Origin: Beroe forskalii
Taxonomy: Eukaryota > Ctenophora > Nuda > Beroida > Beroidae
Direction of reading: 5' to 3'
DNA length: 64,000 nt
NCBI GenBank assembly: GCA_011033025.1
Contig: WFMF01000321.1
Location: forward strand, 124,001 to 188,000
This document shows, in pieces, positions 31,401 through 37,645 of this stretch (position 1 is the first letter of the stretch; each line of letters starts with the position of its first letter). The position numbers were made by a program, and so were the translations under genes. The notes under the pieces are model-generated. The model had not been told where the DNA came from and ran no database searches. It saw only the letters and a list, made by a program, of their open reading frames with translations.

Positions 31401-34199
31401 GCTGTAGGTCCTGATGCCGTGCCATCCTTTCCATAATGCCCTGTGTGTCGTCCTGATGCCGTGCCATCCTTTCCATACTGCTCTGTGTGTCGTTGTCACT
31501 TGCTGAGTGGTTACCCGAGGATTTCAGTCTTCATTGGTCGCTGAGGACTTAGACCCGTTGCGTTGAGTCGAATGCTATCTCCAAGACTCGGCTCCATAAG
31601 TGACATAACCAAGGTTATGATTACTACTGATGAGCAGGACATTTCTGAGGTTTGTCAGAGTGCGACTGCTCGAATTCCTAAGTTTAAATACTGCCTCCTG
31701 AAATTCCGAGAAAAGGGAAACTCCTAAATTATCGGAATATAATGCACCTCGCCGGGACATGCCTATTTTCGGATGCGTTACTCCAGCTGCTATCCAATGG
31801 TATCCAGGATGGATGCAACGTCAATCCGATATAACGTCCGTCAATCAAAGTCTTTATTAAATTAAATACAATGGATGACTCGTGCCTTGTGATAGTATTG
31901 CTGAGTTATTGTTATTGGGGGCTGTTCTTTAGAACCAATGTCTATTGAGAGGATTTCTCCTTTTCCTGACCAAGGCTACCAAGCATTGAGATGTGACAGA
32001 CAATCAATGCATTGAAATTCTGTGGAATAAGGTCCTCAGCGCTTAGAGAATGGAGCTAAGTAGTCCTATTGTTTGAATTTAATAACAATGGGCTTTTCTC
32101 CGAATAGAATTATAGAATAAAGCATGCGTTTTCGAATTAAGTTCTTTTCAAGCTCTAGAATTGCCGAGTTAAAGCTCTAACTCTCTAATATGGACTAGAA
32201 TCTCTGAGATCTCGAAAGAGTGCAAAGTGCAACGTACAAGGATCGCGCTTGAGTGGCTAGAGTTTCACTTCCCCAGTGATTTCATACGCAAATTATATGA
32301 AAATCCTGCGTCAATATCGAATTTGGTGGATGTACAAACGTAAAATCATCGGTAAATTGAGCGATCCGTCGAGGCCAGTATCGCGCCAGTATCACGCCAG
32401 TACCGCGCCAGTATCAGGCCAGTACCACGCCAGTATCGCGCCGGTATCAGGCCTACGCCGTTATCGCCAGTATCACGCCAGTATCATAAGTATCGCGCCA
32501 GTAGCACTGTAGCACGCCAGTAGCGCGCCAGTAGCACGCCAGTAGCACGCCAGTATCGCGCCAGTGTAAGTTTGCACGCCAGTATCACGCCAGTATCACG
32601 CCAGTATCACGCCAGTATCGCGCCAGTTGGATAACTTTAAGCCAGGACGCCAACACTGGTGATCTGAAACTGGCGTGCTACTGGCGCCGTGCTACTGGCG
32701 CGCTACTGGCGTGCTACTGGCGTGCTACTGGCGTGATACTGGCGCGATAACGAGGTAGCGACGGATACTGGCGTGGTACTGGCGTGGTACTGGCCTGATA
32801 CTGGCGCGATATTGGCGTGATACTGGCCTCGACAGATCGCTCAATTTACCAAATCATCAACCTTCGGTTTCAAATTTAGAAAAAAATCAGTCAAACAACA
32901 ATGCTTTTCCCACGAAGTGTATCGTCTACAATAGATTGTGCTTATAACGGTGACTTTTCGAAATGCAGTTTTGTGTGTGCGGTGTAAGTTTGCGCAGCGT
33001 AAAGACAATTATGGATAACATGTCTGTACGGCGCGCAACTTACGCCGCGTGGTGCGCACACAAAACTGCAGTTCGAACCGCCGCTGTAATTATTTTCTGG
33101 TGCAATATATAACTTCATATTTTACATTATCATGGCTTAGATCGAGTTGAACTAGAACTAATCCTGCCACGTTATTTTTTGACCTGTGCACAGTGCACAC
33201 TTTAAGTTGTTCAAATATAAAACATGTCAGCATCTCCTCCATGAGAAACATTTAACCTCGTCAATTAGTTAGAAGAAAATCGGAGTTCATACAAATTAGA
33301 AATTCCATATTCCCAGCCACTGTTCTTACATAGGTACCCAAACCTACCGAGTACTGAGTTATGTACCGAAAACTACTAGGTCTAATCAAATATTCATACT
33401 AAATAGTAAATGAAGAATCTTCATTTACTATTTAGTATGAATATTTGATTAGAGCTAGTAGTTTTCGGTACATAACTCAGTACTCGGTAGGTTTGGGTAC
33501 CTTCATTGAAGAAGTTTTTTTTTCGTTGAAGTCTCTAAATAATAGGTTTTAACTAACCTTATTCCTCCTACAGACGACTCTGACATGGACCTTGGGAAGC
33601 GGAAGAAGCTGGTGGGACTCTCAAAACGGGACCGTTCTAACATCGCAGCCCGTAAGACGGGTCGTGGGAACATGTTGACTCTGGTGCAGGAGAAACTCCG
33701 GCACCTGGAGACGAGCTACCACTCGCACCACCACTCGGAGAAGGAGAACAGCGTCACCTCGCCGAGTGGCGTGTTGCCCAACATAGCCGAGTACGCGGCT
33801 CAGGTCTCCGAGTACAGTCCGACTAACCCAGCCGGCCGAGGGGAGGAAGCACCCCACTCCCCCCTCCACACCCCCGGGCGTAAGATACACGAGTACACCC
33901 ACAATGTCAAGTACATCAGACACCCTGTACCCGTGACTTGGACTATCGAGGACATCGAGCGAGGGCACCATGACACCAGCGAGTCCAACGGCGAGGTCAA
34001 GTTTGACAACAACAAAAACAACATTTCATTGCGTCACGATGACAACAAAAACAAGAGCAACACATCCCAGAGGAAACTGCACCGTCTCCTTGACAACAAC
34101 CCTCCGCAATCGACGTTGCTGCACAGACAGCTGTCCGAGGAAGGGCTACCTATCGAGATATTCGGTAGAGTTAAGAGTACCGTGTGCAGCGTGATGTGA
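1318..34199 (+). CDS. SNRK: SNRK-type AMPK-related protein kinase, 3' part of the gene
   Basis: The window holds the last ten exons of a serine/threonine kinase of the SNF-related (SNRK) family. N-terminal exons with the ATP site and catalytic loop lie before position 1. Exons: 1318-1409, 2415-2542, 2742-2879 (or 2918), 8615-8784, 12832-13121, 13442-13500, 23307-23590, 24197-24315, 24479-24616 and 33574-34199. They encode the end of the kinase domain (EILSHPWC), then a UBA-like segment ([10 protein letters not shown]...YLLLAEQ) matching the region that follows the kinase domain in vertebrate SNRK, then a long disordered tail with proline-rich, acidic and Ser-rich stretches ([27 protein letters not shown]). 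The protein ends CSVM, a CaaX-like box. Reading phase agrees at each junction from 1409 onward. Assignment rests on remembered family sequence. Two genes are nested in its introns. Several exon edges are duplicated in tandem. Confidence 0.85.
1415..1815 (+). repeat. Minisatellite abutting the kinase-exon donor
   Basis: Units of GTGGGTTTAGTGCACGAG (18 bp) mixed with 9-bp half units GTGGGTTTA. Every unit is a multiple of nine, so the array is open in two plus frames (GLVHEVGLV-type and FSARGG-type peptides) and one minus frame. Each unit contains GAG|GTGGGT, which resembles the adjoining donor AGG|GTGGGC. I treat it as intronic expansion, because no family member has such a repeat at this point. 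Confidence 0.85.
1816..2414 (+). other. SNRK intron remainder
   Basis: AT-rich intron with no gene. Near its 3' end AGGTTGATATCACGCC (2343) and AGGTTGGCATCACGCC (2397) form a 54-bp-spaced duplication beside the acceptor. An alternative acceptor at 2398 would also keep frame. Confidence 0.5.
2415..2542 (+). CDS. SNRK: SNRK exon: UBA-like domain
   Basis: Encodes [20 protein letters not shown] and then ...[15 protein letters not shown]. This matches the UBA-type segment of SNRK (EEEHNSII...NHITATYFLLAER in human, from memory). This is the strongest identification in the gene. Acceptor CGCCAG|AA, donor ACAG|GTACTT, phase 0 at the end. Confidence 0.85.
2742..2879 (+). CDS. SNRK: SNRK exon: linker after UBA
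   Basis: Acceptor ATTTCAG|CTAAAA. The peptide starts [13 protein letters not shown], corresponding to the charged helix after UBA in SNRK (REKQEKEI). It continues as a Gly/Ala/His linker ending GSVPE at GAG|GTGAAC. A second possible donor, CGG|GTTATG after 2918, adds [12 protein letters not shown]. Both choices end in phase 0. Confidence 0.75.
2920..3749 (+). other. SNRK intron with a short hairpin
   Basis: Intronic sequence. At 3239-3298 TTGTACAATATCATC occurs in inverted orientation and then again in direct orientation, forming a hairpin with a third arm. AG at 3744-3745 lies just before the sulfotransferase start and may be the acceptor of its coding exon. Confidence 0.4.
3750..5112 (+). 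CDS. Carbohydrate sulfotransferase (HNK-1/chondroitin type), nested and frame-broken
   Basis: A type II Golgi sulfotransferase of the Sulfotransfer_2 family (CHST8-14 kin), which moves sulfate from PAPS to glycan sugars. The N-terminus is short and cytosolic and is followed by a membrane anchor (about residues 10-27, [15 protein letters not shown]). A Gln-rich stem (about 43-115) comes next. The PAPS 5'-phosphosulfate loop ([13 protein letters not shown]) and the 3'-phosphate loop ([17 protein letters not shown]) follow, then the [14 protein letters not shown] motif typical of the family. The stem and the catalytic part lie in different frames. The switch falls between about 4190 and 4230, so the copy is a recent pseudogene or the assembly has a one-base error. 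It is uninterrupted by introns, lies in a SNRK intron on the same strand, and its 3' end is duplicated at 14879-15116. Confidence 0.85.
5471..6301. mobile_element. Nested palindromic MITE in fold-back I
   Basis: Ends TGCAATCGATAGATAATGG and its reverse complement. The element is almost one long palindrome centred near 5930. The right arm of fold-back I is uninterrupted at the equivalent point (about 10290), which gives an empty-site comparison. Internal palindromes include CGTATGCCCATATGGGCATA. Confidence 0.75.
7200..7921. mobile_element. TA-flanked palindromic MITE (Tc1/mariner-like ends)
   Basis: Terminal inverted repeats start CCGGGTGGCCCAAAAAACAT and match for about 150 bp. The element is flanked by TA at 7198-7199 and 7922-7923. 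No transposase frame. A second insertion nested in the left arm of fold-back I. Confidence 0.8.
8615..8784 (+). CDS. SNRK: SNRK exon inside the inverted-repeat loop
   Basis: Acceptor ATCCTTAG|TATCTC and donor CTCGCAG|GTCCGT. It encodes [19 protein letters not shown], a Ser/Thr-rich stretch, and RLPEPRR. Phase 0 in and phase 2 out fit both neighbours exactly. MPEDTGDE recalls the VPQDLEDD region of vertebrate SNRK, a weak match. Supported by splice sites and phase only. Confidence 0.55.
10495..12831 (+). other. SNRK intron, no further element recognised
   Basis: AT-rich intron between fold-back I and the proline-rich exon. I saw no gene, RNA or clear repeat in it. Scattered short ORFs have no codon bias or splice context. 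Confidence 0.5.
12832..13121 (+). CDS. SNRK: SNRK exon: proline-rich segment
   Basis: Acceptor TGCCCCTCAG|GCGG, donor GAGTG|GTAAGT (strong). Encodes [20 protein letters not shown] and then a Pro-rich tract ([15 protein letters not shown]) ending [14 protein letters not shown]. Enters in phase 2 and leaves in phase 1. GC-rich compared with its surroundings, as expected for coding sequence here. Low-complexity tract, likely disordered and a possible SH3 or WW ligand. Confidence 0.7.
13442..13500 (+). CDS. SNRK: Candidate SNRK micro-exon
   Basis: 59 bp after CTGACTATTAG. Encodes [19 protein letters not shown] in the phase demanded by both neighbours. The donor AAG|GTCTGA is weak. If it is not used, the frame stops three bases later, giving an alternative short C-terminus. 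Basic KKSRNGRK would be a plausible localisation signal. Confidence 0.45.
13501..14784 (+). other. SNRK intron
   Basis: No gene recognised. 13570-13860 is rich in loosely repeated AGTGAGCA/AGTGTGCAT-like words, a decayed simple repeat. Confidence 0.4.
14785..15210 (+). repeat. 94-bp direct repeats flanking a captured fragment
   Basis: ATGTAAACGTGTGGTACCTC... at 14785-14878 recurs at 15117-15210 with few differences. The interval is filled by the 3' end of the nested sulfotransferase. This has the form of an insertion with a long target duplication. Confidence 0.85.
14879..15116 (+). pseudogene. Sulfotransferase 3'-end fragment
   Basis: Copies about 5038-5268: the last coding bases (YDTVITEDM...RRCKNLG stop) and roughly 150 bp of 3' flank. 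The two are nearly identical, with an extra AATGTCAATT-type repeat and a small deletion near the end. It cannot encode a protein alone. High identity implies a recent event or gene conversion. Confidence 0.9.
15211..15958 (+). other. SNRK intron
   Basis: AT-rich, nothing recognised. A 198-codon open frame starting at 15563 runs into the following repeat and looks accidental. Confidence 0.4.
15959..18032 (+). repeat. Compound repeat element, copy 2, with expanded array
   Basis: Same leader as 89-480 (TTGCCAATTTGCCCTTCTTT; hairpin GCCCTGCTTTAGCAGGGC) followed by the 39-bp minisatellite, here grown to about 1.5 kb. It ends with another CCCTTCTTTTTGCCCTTCTT motif at about 18001, so the element may be delimited by copies of that motif. 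Confidence 0.8.
16405..17945 (+). repeat. 39-bp minisatellite, long array
   Basis: More than thirty units of GGTACCCATAATTGGTTG plus GTGTAACTGGTGGTTCAGAAA-like sequence. The units are fairly regular to about 17450 and then decay. KpnI-like GGTACC recurs in nearly every unit. Open frames on both strands are artefacts of the 39-bp period. Confidence 0.9.
18035..19215 (+). other. SNRK intron
   Basis: No gene or clear repeat recognised. Short ORFs on both strands only. Confidence 0.4.
19218..19670. mobile_element. G-rich-ended MITE related to fold-back I
   Basis: Ends are inverted copies of GGTTCACCCCTGATATTTTG...TTTTGGGATA, preceded by G-rich sequence (GGGGTGGGGGGTGG on the left, GGAGGCGGG as reverse complement on the right). 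The right end abuts TTAA (19671-19674). The terminal layout (G run, GGTTCA-CCC, AATTTT, AAAACAC, GATAA, GTTGGCC) parallels fold-back I, so they look like one family. Confidence 0.65.
19675..20587 (+). other. SNRK intron
   Basis: Nothing recognised beyond short uninformative ORFs on both strands. Confidence 0.4.
20588..20890. repeat. GTTGATTGGATTCCAATC repeats
   Basis: Degenerate direct and inverted copies of TTGATTAGATTCCAATCAAC. 20826-20885 is a near-perfect hairpin around CAACGGGCGTTGAT. Confidence 0.7.
20888..21108. mobile_element. Small inverted-repeat element with CTGACCCCC repeats
   Basis: Inverted ends TTTGATAGTATACAAATG and CATTGGTATACTTTCATACG enclose tandem CCTCCTACTAGCCCCCTGG/TGCTGACCCCCT units. 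Likely a MITE that has amplified an internal minisatellite. Confidence 0.55.
21110..22297 (+). other. SNRK intron
   Basis: AT-rich, no feature recognised. Confidence 0.4.
22298..22580 (+). mobile_element. tRNA-derived SINE
   Basis: Pol III A box (TAGCGCAGTGG) and B box (GGTTCGATTCC) at tRNA spacing, then a body shared with the reverse copy at 26838-27116 (AGCAGCCACACGGTTC; GCTGCCCATTGCAGCGAAG; GTTGGAATAGAAGT at the 3' end). Too diverged in the acceptor arm to be a real tRNA. Confidence 0.9.
22732..22780. repeat. Perfect 19-bp hairpin
   Basis: CATGATAAACTGAAGCTGA, an 11-nt loop, then its exact reverse complement. Possibly the remnant of a small inverted-repeat element. No sign of a microRNA host transcript. 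Confidence 0.7.
22781..23306 (+). other. SNRK intron, acceptor side
   Basis: No feature recognised until the polypyrimidine tract and acceptor at 23306. Confidence 0.4.
23307..23590 (+). CDS. SNRK: SNRK exon: Ser/acidic segment
   Basis: Acceptor GTTCCAG|TCATCA, donor CACCAG|GTTGTT. Encodes [20 protein letters not shown], then [14 protein letters not shown] and [19 protein letters not shown], closing PPRSKTLT. Acidic Ser clusters look like CK2 sites. The tail of this exon is the source-like sequence for the next minisatellite. Confidence 0.8.
23712..24189 (+). repeat. Minisatellite of donor-like units filling an SNRK intron
   Basis: Thirteen units of about 38 bp with core CACCGCCAGGTTGTTTCGAC and CCCCACTAACATCC. 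The core repeats the real 5' splice site of the preceding exon (CACCAG|GTTGTTTC). The array runs up to the acceptor of the next exon, so the 606-bp intron is mostly array, and every unit offers CAG|GTTGTT. Confidence 0.9.
24197..24315 (+). CDS. SNRK: SNRK exon
   Basis: Acceptor GCTAACAG|T, donor TCAG|GTGGGA. Encodes [19 protein letters not shown] and [14 protein letters not shown]. Phase 2 in, phase 1 out. A nearer AG at 24189 would read a stop at once, so 24197 is chosen. Confidence 0.75.
24386..24485 (+). repeat. Duplicated 3' splice site
   Basis: ACTTTTGCAGCAAGTT occurs at 24388 inside the intron and again at 24469 as the true acceptor and exon start. The upstream copy would splice to a frame that stops within a few codons. 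Confidence 0.8.
24479..24616 (+). CDS. SNRK: SNRK exon
   Basis: Acceptor TTTTGCAG|CA, donor GCTCAG|GTTTGT. Encodes [29 protein letters not shown] and [11 protein letters not shown]. The Ser cluster joins GDDSD of the last exon, matching the SSCSSSETSDDD cluster I recall in vertebrate SNRK. Confidence 0.8.
24598..24945 (+). repeat. Exon tail plus 5' splice site amplified in tandem
   Basis: Seven units of about 49 bp, the first being the real exon end. Each contains GAACTTAGCTCAG|GTTTGTCG followed by TAAGGGGTC and CCTCATTCTCTG. Six complete decoy donors therefore sit directly behind the true one, each with matching exon-side sequence. Confidence 0.92.
25135..25310 (+). repeat. CCGAAATACCGGTT-type tandem repeat
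   Basis: Two diverged copies of a unit near 95 bp with TTAACCG, CCGAAATAC, GTTTT(C/T)AGCCAACC. Probably remains of a small transposon. The rest of 24946-26837 shows only short ORFs, including an acidic minus-strand 89-codon frame (25329-25598) that I could not support as a gene. Confidence 0.6.
26838..27116 (-). mobile_element. tRNA-derived SINE, reverse copy
   Basis: Reverse complement of the SINE at 22298-22580. B box appears as GGGAATCGAACCACC and the 3' end as ACTTCTATTCCAACAGCTG, with a T-rich run beyond it on this strand. The A box is more decayed than in the other copy. Confidence 0.88.
27117..27469. other. SNRK intron, 3' of the receptor
   Basis: No feature recognised. It would contain the receptor 3' UTR on the minus strand. 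Confidence 0.35.
27639..30615 (-). CDS. LDLa-repeat seven-helix receptor (GRL101/LGR-like), nested antisense, frame-broken
   Basis: A rhodopsin-class receptor with a large cysteine-rich ectodomain of LDL-receptor class A repeats, as in snail GRL101 and relaxin-type receptors. The exon begins after CTTTCAG at 30615 ([15 protein letters not shown]). LDLa units include [31 protein letters not shown] and [15 protein letters not shown]. The main frame (27706-30285, 859 codons from a non-ATG codon) has TM1 near residue 517, TM3 ending [11 protein letters not shown] in place of DRY, and TM6 [13 protein letters not shown]7 ([11 protein letters not shown], the NPxxY box) is read in another frame (27639-27845). 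The LDLa unit at about 30296 also switches frame, and a tail-like reading continues in the third frame to 27470. Three breaks suggest a young pseudogene or indel errors. It lies in the last SNRK intron on the opposite strand. Confidence 0.85.
30616..31086 (-). other. Putative receptor intron
   Basis: AT-rich spacer between the two candidate receptor exons. On the minus strand it opens with GTGAGT and closes with TTTCAG. No repeats recognised. Confidence 0.4.
31087..31502 (-). CDS. Candidate upstream exon of the receptor: proline-rich
   Basis: Minus strand, acceptor ACCACTCAG|CAAG, donor CCTCC|GTGAGT. It contains a 51-bp tandem duplication ([23 protein letters not shown]) and then Pro-rich units ([16 protein letters not shown]). 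The reading to the donor ([14 protein letters not shown]) is in another frame, so there is one more break. The exon end joins the receptor exon in phase (C|AC, then CCTGAGTGC). It may instead belong to an unrelated transcript. I do not recognise the peptide. Confidence 0.4.
31503..32350. other. SNRK intron
   Basis: AT-rich, no feature recognised. Confidence 0.4.
32351..32850. mobile_element. Palindromic element made of GCCAGTATC repeats, 8-bp target duplication
   Basis: Inverted ends GGTAAATTGAGCGATC-GTCGAG enclose many tandem GCCAGTATCAC/GCGCCAGTA units in one arm and their reverse complement (TACTGGCGTGC) in the other. AAATCATC flanks both sides (32343-32350 and 32851-32858). The 8-bp duplication and fold-back form suggest a hAT- or Foldback-type non-autonomous element. 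Confidence 0.88.
32945..33089. mobile_element. Short inverted-repeat element, CpG-rich
   Basis: Arms share TTCGAA-TGCAGTTTTGTGTG and GTAAGTTTGCGC in inverted orientation around a 30-bp loop. Probably a MITE of about 145 bp. No clear target duplication. Confidence 0.65.
33332..33502. mobile_element. Near-perfect 171-bp palindrome
   Basis: Two 85-bp arms starting AGGTACCCAAACCTACCGAG differ at a single base. The palindrome sits 71 bp before the last SNRK exon. Likely a very young palindromic MITE. Confidence 0.85.
33574..34199 (+). CDS. SNRK: SNRK last coding exon with CaaX-like end
   Basis: Acceptor CTCCTACAG|ACGACT. Encodes [19 protein letters not shown], then [15 protein letters not shown], a His-rich patch (SYHSHHHSE), and finally [12 protein letters not shown] and stop. 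The C-terminus fits a Cys-a-a-X prenylation box (CSVM) behind a basic residue. Confidence 0.85.
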
Positions 34200-36199
34200 C
34201 GCACTACATTCCACGGCGTGATATAAAGCGCTACATCTCACGCGTTATGTCACGTGTTACATTTCATTGCGTGATGTGACGCGCTACATCTAATAACGCG
34301 TGACATCTTACGTGAGTGTATCGCGGATGTACGTCATATCCAGCTTCCATGTGTTGTGAATTGGAACATGGACAGCGTATTATGTGGAACTTGCTATTAA
34401 AATGCTGGCGTTACTAATTGAGACGCACCAAGTTTATGTAATAAGATAATATGTCAGATCGGTTCTGCTACAGTCTCTGCGATAGAACTATTCATGTATT
34501 CAAAAACTGCTTTTAAGTTCTTAAAATGTTCCAAGATGTAAATGTTGTAAAATCTCATTCCCTGTTGTATGAAAAGCCAATCTGCTCACATTTTGAGGAT
34601 TGGCATAGTAATATCTGTGAACTAGATATCACAGTATATCTGGTAAGTTTCAGAAACGTCATGTTCAATTCGACTTTGTGATATAACTATGCTGCTCAGT
34701 TTCGCTTAAATGTTTGTAATTTACATGCTACAATATATTGAAGTTTGAGATTTCAAAAACTTATTACACGATATTAATTTTCACTGATACAAATTACCGT
34801 ATTACCAATTAAAAAGTTCAGCAATTGCAGCCCCTTTATTTCATTTAAATTTGAGTTTAAGAAAAGATGCGTCATGTGGTGCCCCAATTAATGAACAATT
34901 AAAAGTTTCATGTGGGAAAGTGAAATCTACCTGATGTGAAGGACCCTTATTTATGGTACATTCTCCCCTGAATTATATGTTTCTATGTATGTTCTTTTCT
35001 CGTTTATAATACAATCCTTGTATACATATAATGCTCTATGAATCATACTCTAGCACACAGATCTATACAGCAGTCCACTACTGAATCGACTGAGTTACTG
35101 AAGTTATTCACTGTTATTATAAGCCATGGTGAAATGGTTTATTCTAAATCACACAAATCGGGTATATATGATAATTTATCGGTGTGCTGAGAGGCCCACT
35201 GAATTGTATTTGTTATAATTAGGGTTGATTGCAACTTTTATAATACCGGAGTTATGTCTAATTTCTGATTTGCTTTAACTTGTAGTAAATGACTTTGACC
35301 CCTTTTTCGCGTGTTGTATATGGCAAATTTGCTCAGTATCCCATAATTTGGTTGGTATTTTCGGAGATGCTGTTGAAAGATATTATTGCTTATTCCAAAC
35401 CTTAAGTTAATCATTAAAAGTATTAGATTGAAATCGCTGTCTTAACGTATTGACTATAGAAGCATCAAGAACTTAACGAACAAAATAGGCGTGAGAGTAA
35501 CGTAATTAATATGGAACTTTATTGAATTGGTGCACAGAACAGAGTTCTTGACAATGAGAATTCTTATCAAAATATTTGGAAACAAGTCTAGATAAGTAGA
35601 TAGCTATACATATTGTACCTCTCTTCTTAACTTTATTTGTATAACTTGATGTAGAAAAGTATCGTGTTTATTTTCTCATCTAGAACAATAGCTATCATGC
35701 AGTATGTATTTAATACGAGTGAAAATAATCCCCAAGCAATTTGGATTATCTGTATTATAGGCTCGACTTGTGCGCTTAGTTATATGATATATCTATTGTT
35801 GTTTAATCATTCAAACAAGTTACAAAAAGTATAAATTGTATTAAATAAACAGTAAGAACTAACATGTCATTGTTCGTTTGATATTTTCGTTTTCTTTGTA
35901 CAGGACACTCTTTGTCACAGCAGAGACATCTTATGGAAATTAATCGTTGAGTACAGTTTTAAAAGGAAATTTATGCGATGCCATGCTTATAATGCTTCAG
36001 CATGCTTAAGGGATTCATGGAATTTGAACAATAGTGAGTGATGTAATACTTCCTTAAAATGTCCTCAATGTTGATTTCTTCATGTGTATCTTCAAGGTTT
36101 AGGGCCTCTCCAACAGAAATATTGAGTAATGGAGAGGTTGCGAACGCGCCTCATTTTGATTTATTTTTGACAAAAGTGGCAATTCAGGTAAAATATGAA
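34200..36199 (+). other. SNRK 3' UTR and downstream sequence
   Basis: Begins with GTGATGTGACGCGCTACATC-like repeats (34188-34320) directly after the stop codon, then AT-rich sequence typical of a long 3' UTR. A canonical AATAAA poly(A) signal is at 35844-35849. No other gene seen. Confidence 0.55.
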
Positions 36200-36960
36200 T
36201 TTTCTGGAACGCGCGGCTGAATTTTGAGCACTTCGTATTTTTCGTGTGAGCAATCAGTTTTGCGCGCACGGATATAATATATCGCGCGCTCGAGCTTAAG
36301 CGCGCGCGCGCTATCCAGTAGTGCAGCCTAGGCAGCGATCGATGATCAAGCGCGCGCAGTTAGCTAGACGTGCACGATCAATTGACAATGGGATTTTCTC
36401 ATTGCGGCAGTCGCCAGTTTGTCTGACGTTGACCGGTTGGTTCCTAAGCCCGCATAGGTGCGTGTACGCGCCGCGCGCTTCCCTACACGTGTTGGCGAAG
36501 CGCGCCACGCGAGCCCACACAGTTTGTTGCCCTAACCAGCGCCCTGGTTTCGCGCACGTAGTGCGCGCTAAGCCGCGACGCCCCTGGTTAGGGGAACCCT
36601 GTTTGCGTTTGGCGCTTCAGTTCCTGAAGCCGAGAGGCGCGAGGGTACACCTATGCGCGCTTAGGGCGCGTCGGCCCGGATGAGTGCTAAACACGTATAT
36701 CCCAATGCGTTGCGCGGCGCTTCCCCGTAGGGAGCGCCGCGAGCGAGCTTTTAGAACGCGCTCGGCCCGGATGACGGTGTGCGCAGCAAGCACGACGCCC
36801 GCGCCCGGTTAGGGGAAGCGTAAAATGTCTCGTTAGAGCAACCCAATGCTTTTTCAGCAGGAAAAAGGGTATGGGGCCAGTGCAATTTCGGTTTTGATTC
36901 GACGGCCCGCGATTTTTGCTGGATCTATTTCCTTGACTGATGCTAAACACGTATATCTTT
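36200..36960. other. CpG-rich tract with 17-bp direct repeats
   Basis: Very CpG-rich compared with the rest of the window, with CGCGCGCGCG runs. TGCTAAACACGTATATC occurs at about 36683 and again at about 36941, flanking a GC-rich 240-bp block. The spacing and length suggest a retroposed insert with its target duplication. TTAGGGGAA and GGCCCGGATGA also recur. Could be a CpG island, a GC-rich SINE, or both. Translations give no recognisable protein. Confidence 0.4.
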
Positions 36961-37056
36961 CCATGGTAAGACTAAGATGTCAAGTATCTATCACAAGAAA
37001 TTAAACAAATATTGTTAAGCTAAGAGAAAAATCACTGAAAGAAAATAAGGAAATAT

Positions 37057-37150
37057 TTCCTGTAAAAAAGGAATGTTTCTGTAAATTACAATTACAAATA
37101 CAATTACATCGCGATATAATTTACAGAAATGTTCCTTTTTTACAGAAATA
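37057..37150. repeat. Inverted repeat
   Basis: TGTAAAAAAGGAATGTTTCT and its reverse complement flank a 30-bp loop, with arms of about 28 bp. Probably a short MITE. Confidence 0.65.
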
Positions 37151-37645
37151 TGTCGAGAATAGATATTTCATTGCAAATTGCAATTGCATTTAAACTCGTG
37201 AACTGGGAATACGAAAGTACGATTGACTATGAGTATGACGCAATTGAATTAAGAATTTTAGGACGTGATAATATCTTTATCGATTTCATGGGCAAAAATG
37301 CAGCCAGTTTCATATTTACATCATAACATTAACAGGGACGTGCAGATTTTCCATGCGCGGCGAAATTGTAATTTAGTTTTACACCACGAATGAAAAGGCC
37401 GCGAACGTACTGAGTACTCCGACACGTCACCGCTAATTAACAAATCCCTATAATAAGGTCGATTGACCAGCAGGCAATAGAAAAGCCATAAATTATGTTG
37501 ATTGAGTTTAACAATAGAACAATAACAGCATTCAACTAATCCTGAATCCAGTCTCATTTCAATTTAATTCAATTCTCCACGGCACGAGCAGCAGTCTTTA
37601 TCTGACATCTTCATTCTTCAAGTTCATCACTGGTGCTGGGCCACA

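Noticed and set aside
36321-36683. 120-codon Arg-rich ORF in the CpG tract
   Set aside because: GC-rich sequence keeps frames open on both strands, and the peptide is Arg/Cys/Pro-biased as expected from random CpG-rich DNA.
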